In this document: piece by piece, positions 6,685-7,841 of the stretch
Position numbering within the stretch: the stretch's first letter is position 1
Layout of the letters: each line of letters opens with the position of its first letter
Origin: Hydrogenophaga sp.
GTDB lineage: Bacteria > Pseudomonadota > Gammaproteobacteria > Burkholderiales > Burkholderiaceae_C
Assembly: GCA_011390855.1 (NCBI GenBank)
Contig: JAABRN010000520.1
Span: 1-7,841 of the forward strand
Direction of reading: 5' to 3'
Length of the DNA stretch: 7,841 nucleotides
Position numbers and translations under genes: made by a program
The notes under the pieces: generated by a model
Told to the model about the DNA's origin: nothing
Database searches by the model: none
Seen by the model: the letters and a program-made list of their open reading frames with translations, nothing else

Positions 6685-6690
6685 ATTATG
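6685..6690 (-). promoter_or_regulatory. Candidate -10 element for a leaderless coaX transcript
   Basis: On the - strand CATAAT ends exactly 6 nt before the A of the coaX ATG, so transcription would begin at or next to the start codon. There is no Shine-Dalgarno, which agrees with a leaderless message. No good -35 hexamer lies 16-19 nt upstream, so this is tentative. Confidence 0.3.
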
Positions 6691-6741
6691 ACCATGCAGC
6701 AGAACACGCTTTGCCGCAGCGCAGCAAGGGTACGATGAAGC

Positions 6742-6756
6742 AGACTTGGCAAGTCT
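6742..6756. repeat. Inverted repeat overlapping the LuxR stop codon
   Basis: AGACTT-GGC-AAGTCT is a perfect 6-bp inverted repeat. It covers most of the TAG stop of the LuxR-family gene (complement of CTA at 6755-6757) and lies in the 76-bp gap before coaX. No T run follows on the - strand. It could be a weak terminator or an operator; it does not match a lux-box. Confidence 0.4.
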
Positions 6757-7429
6757 AGAACACGCCGATCCAGCAGGCGCGCTGCACCGCAGCGAGCTTG
6801 TTGTCTGTCTGCAGCTTGGTCATGGCGTTGGAGAGGTGGTAGTTCACTGTGCGTTCGGAGCAGTCCATGCGCAGGGCTGTCTCGCGCGCGGTCAGTCCCT
6901 CGAATGCCAGGTACAGGCTTTCCTGCTCGCGCGGGCTCAGCGTGACCCGCTGCTCAGCAATCGACCGCTTGAGCATGGGCCAGATGTTGAAGGCCGACCA
7001 GGCCAGTACCGCTGCTTCTGAACGATCTGCAAAAGACTTGGGACTGAACATGAAACACTCGAAGGCGCGCCCTGCTGGCAGGCAAAAGGCCACGCGAACC
7101 AGGGTCTGGTATCCGTGGGCCAGCCACAAGCGACGCCAGCGGCTGCCGCTTTCCATGGACGACTTGGAGATATCTTGCCAGGCGACCAGCGGGGCGTCAC
7201 TGTCCCGCCAACTCGCGCCAAAATCGCGGCTGTCGGCCAGCGCTTGCGCGGCACCCAGCAGTCGGGGCGGATGGATGGCAAGCACCTGTCGGTCGTCGCG
7301 CCCACCCACAGGGTTCGGGCCCAGCACCAACACCGCTTCGACACCCTGGTCGTGCAATGCACAGACCCAGTCGGCCAGGACGGCATCCAGGCCGACACTG
7401 TCAAAGTTGACAGGTAAGGTCATGGTCAT
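6755..7429 (-). CDS. LuxR-family (quorum-sensing type) transcriptional regulator, 224 aa
   Basis: A DNA-binding regulator. The C-terminal GerE/LuxR helix-turn-helix spans about 162-222: LSPREQE at 164-170, then [20 protein letters not shown] at 180-199 with recognition helix [16 protein letters not shown]. The RTVNYHxxNAM-KL core and the ending [15 protein letters not shown] are closer to acyl-homoserine-lactone LuxR proteins than to NarL-type response regulators. There is no N-terminal receiver domain. Residues 1-155 have the length of an autoinducer-binding domain, and W84 in LVAWQDI plus [12 protein letters not shown] resemble its later part. The usual Asp-Pro ligand pair is not obvious, so the signal is unknown. 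Start: ATG at 7429, with a second in-frame ATG at 7423; only a distant GAAGG (12 nt) precedes it. No synthase gene lies in the window. It is divergent from a CqsS-like sensor gene. Confidence 0.88.
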   Translation of the reverse strand: MTMTLPVNFDSVGLDAVLADWVCALHDQGVEAVLVLGPNPVGGRDDRQVLAIHPPRLLGAAQALADSRDFGASWRDSDAPLVAWQDISKSSMESGSRWRRLWLAHGYQTLVRVAFCLPAGRAFECFMFSPKSFADRSEAAVLAWSAFNIWPMLKRSIAEQRVTLSPREQESLYLAFEGLTARETALRMDCSERTVNYHLSNAMTKLQTDNKLAAVQRACWIGVF

Positions 7430-7509
7430 GGTCAGGAAAAGCCTTCAACTGTGACAATACGTAGCAATCGCGCCATGCGGTTTGGGCTCACCAACGGAAG
7501 GAATACATA
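7430..7509. promoter_or_regulatory. Divergent promoter region between the LuxR-family gene and the CqsS-like sensor gene
   Basis: Eighty base pairs separate the two divergent starts, so their promoters must overlap or lie back to back. I see no clear -35/-10 pair. A CT-(12 nt)-AG pattern at 7449-7464 fits the minimal lux-box spacing but has little further symmetry. The only strong signal is the ribosome site GGAAGGA at 7496-7502. Confidence 0.4.
7496..7502 (+). promoter_or_regulatory. Ribosome binding site that fixes a GTG start
   Basis: GGAAGGA is the best Shine-Dalgarno near the right edge and lies 7 nt before GTG at 7510. The first in-frame ATG, at 7564, has only a GAGGG touching it. This supports GTG as the start of the sensor gene. 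The frame is closed upstream by TAG at 7462-7464. Confidence 0.7.
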
Positions 7510-7841
7510 GTGCGTCTGGACCGATTGTGGTTCCACAGTGCAAAAGCTCGCCTTTGGCGAGGGATGCAGGACGAGATTGTCCACGCCCCCATAGAAGCTA
7601 TTTTGCATCCATCGCGCTACCGATTGATATGGATCGGTTTTTTTACCTTTCTGGGACATTTCATCATCGCGATCGTCTGGGGACACCTGGTTCCCCAGCC
7701 CTATGAAAACTATGGGGTCCGCGCGGCAATGGCCCTGCTCTCGATCATGTATGTGATGCCAGAAATGCTGCGAGATCCGATGTCGCACAGCAGCGGCCGT
7801 TACTTCGGCATCGCCACCTGGATTCAGCTTCCCTGGTTTTT
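7510..7841 (+). CDS. Partial CDS: N-terminal membrane domain of a CqsS-like sensor (probable histidine kinase), cut by the window edge
   Basis: The frame is open from GTG 7510 to the end: 110 full codons, no stop. A cytoplasmic N-terminus of about 37 residues is followed by a hydrophobic segment at about 38-58 (WIGFFTFLGHFIIAIVWGHL), a second at about 69-87 and the start of a third at about 98. Between the first two is P62-Q-P-Y65-E66-N67-x-G69-x-R71-A. From memory, Vibrio CqsS has PQSYENLGLRCAAAV at the same place, between its first two membrane segments, preceded by a similar P...L.GW.G stretch and followed by a GYF...LPFFF third segment like RYFGIATWIQLPWF here. In that family this domain senses alpha-hydroxyketone autoinducers and is joined to a histidine kinase. 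Kinase domains would lie beyond the window, so the kinase call is inference. GC is lower than in the neighbours. Confidence 0.75.
   Translation, partial: MRLDRLWFHSAKARLWRGMQDEIVHAPIEAILHPSRYRLIWIGFFTFLGHFIIAIVWGHLVPQPYENYGVRAAMALLSIMYVMPEMLRDPMSHSSGRYFGIATWIQLPWF

Noticed and set aside
5890..6738. Open frame on the + strand across coaX
   Set aside because: It is the complement of coaX, which has a complete set of pantothenate kinase motifs on the - strand.
1..7841. CRISPR array, tRNA, rRNA, insertion sequence or phage genes
   Set aside because: No regularly spaced repeats, tRNA-like cloverleaf, rRNA sequence, transposase or phage protein motifs were seen on either strand.

Overview
The window looks like chromosomal DNA of a high-GC betaproteobacterium, most likely Burkholderiales and probably Comamonadaceae. 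This rests on the protein types (a PHA-system protein, a type III pantothenate kinase, a WS/DGAT acyltransferase), the base composition, and a structured intergenic repeat of a kind I associate with that family. Identifications come from reading motifs by eye; no database search was possible.

Left block, + strand (102-3624): a probable three-gene operon. It holds a stand-alone cytoplasmic molybdopterin/4Fe-4S oxidoreductase of unknown substrate, a zinc aminopeptidase-like lipoprotein whose start overlaps the previous stop as TGATG, and a small polyhydroxyalkanoic-acid-system protein with a Lys/Ala/Pro tail.

Middle block (3615-5764): an acyl-CoA-binding protein gene on the - strand ends against the PHA gene. 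Its intrinsic terminator lies in the last codons of that gene. The ACBP gene is divergent, across 233 bp, from a wax ester synthase/diacylglycerol acyltransferase. PHA protein, acyl-CoA carrier and acyltransferase together suggest a carbon-storage theme: ACBP could hand acyl-CoA to the acyltransferase that makes neutral lipid.

Convergent junction (5765-5907): no gene, but a densely folded REP-like repeat. Facing it on the - strand is coaX (first step of CoA synthesis), which may be translated from a leaderless mRNA. Upstream of coaX is a LuxR-family regulator, not the birA often found there.

Right edge (7430-7841): an 80-bp divergent region separates the LuxR gene from an ORF that starts at GTG and runs off the window. 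Its 110 visible residues resemble the membrane sensor domain of CqsS, the alpha-hydroxyketone quorum-sensing histidine kinase of Vibrio. A quorum-type LuxR regulator back to back with a CqsS-like sensor, in DNA of lower GC, is the most interesting thing here. The kinase part, and any autoinducer synthase, would lie beyond the window.
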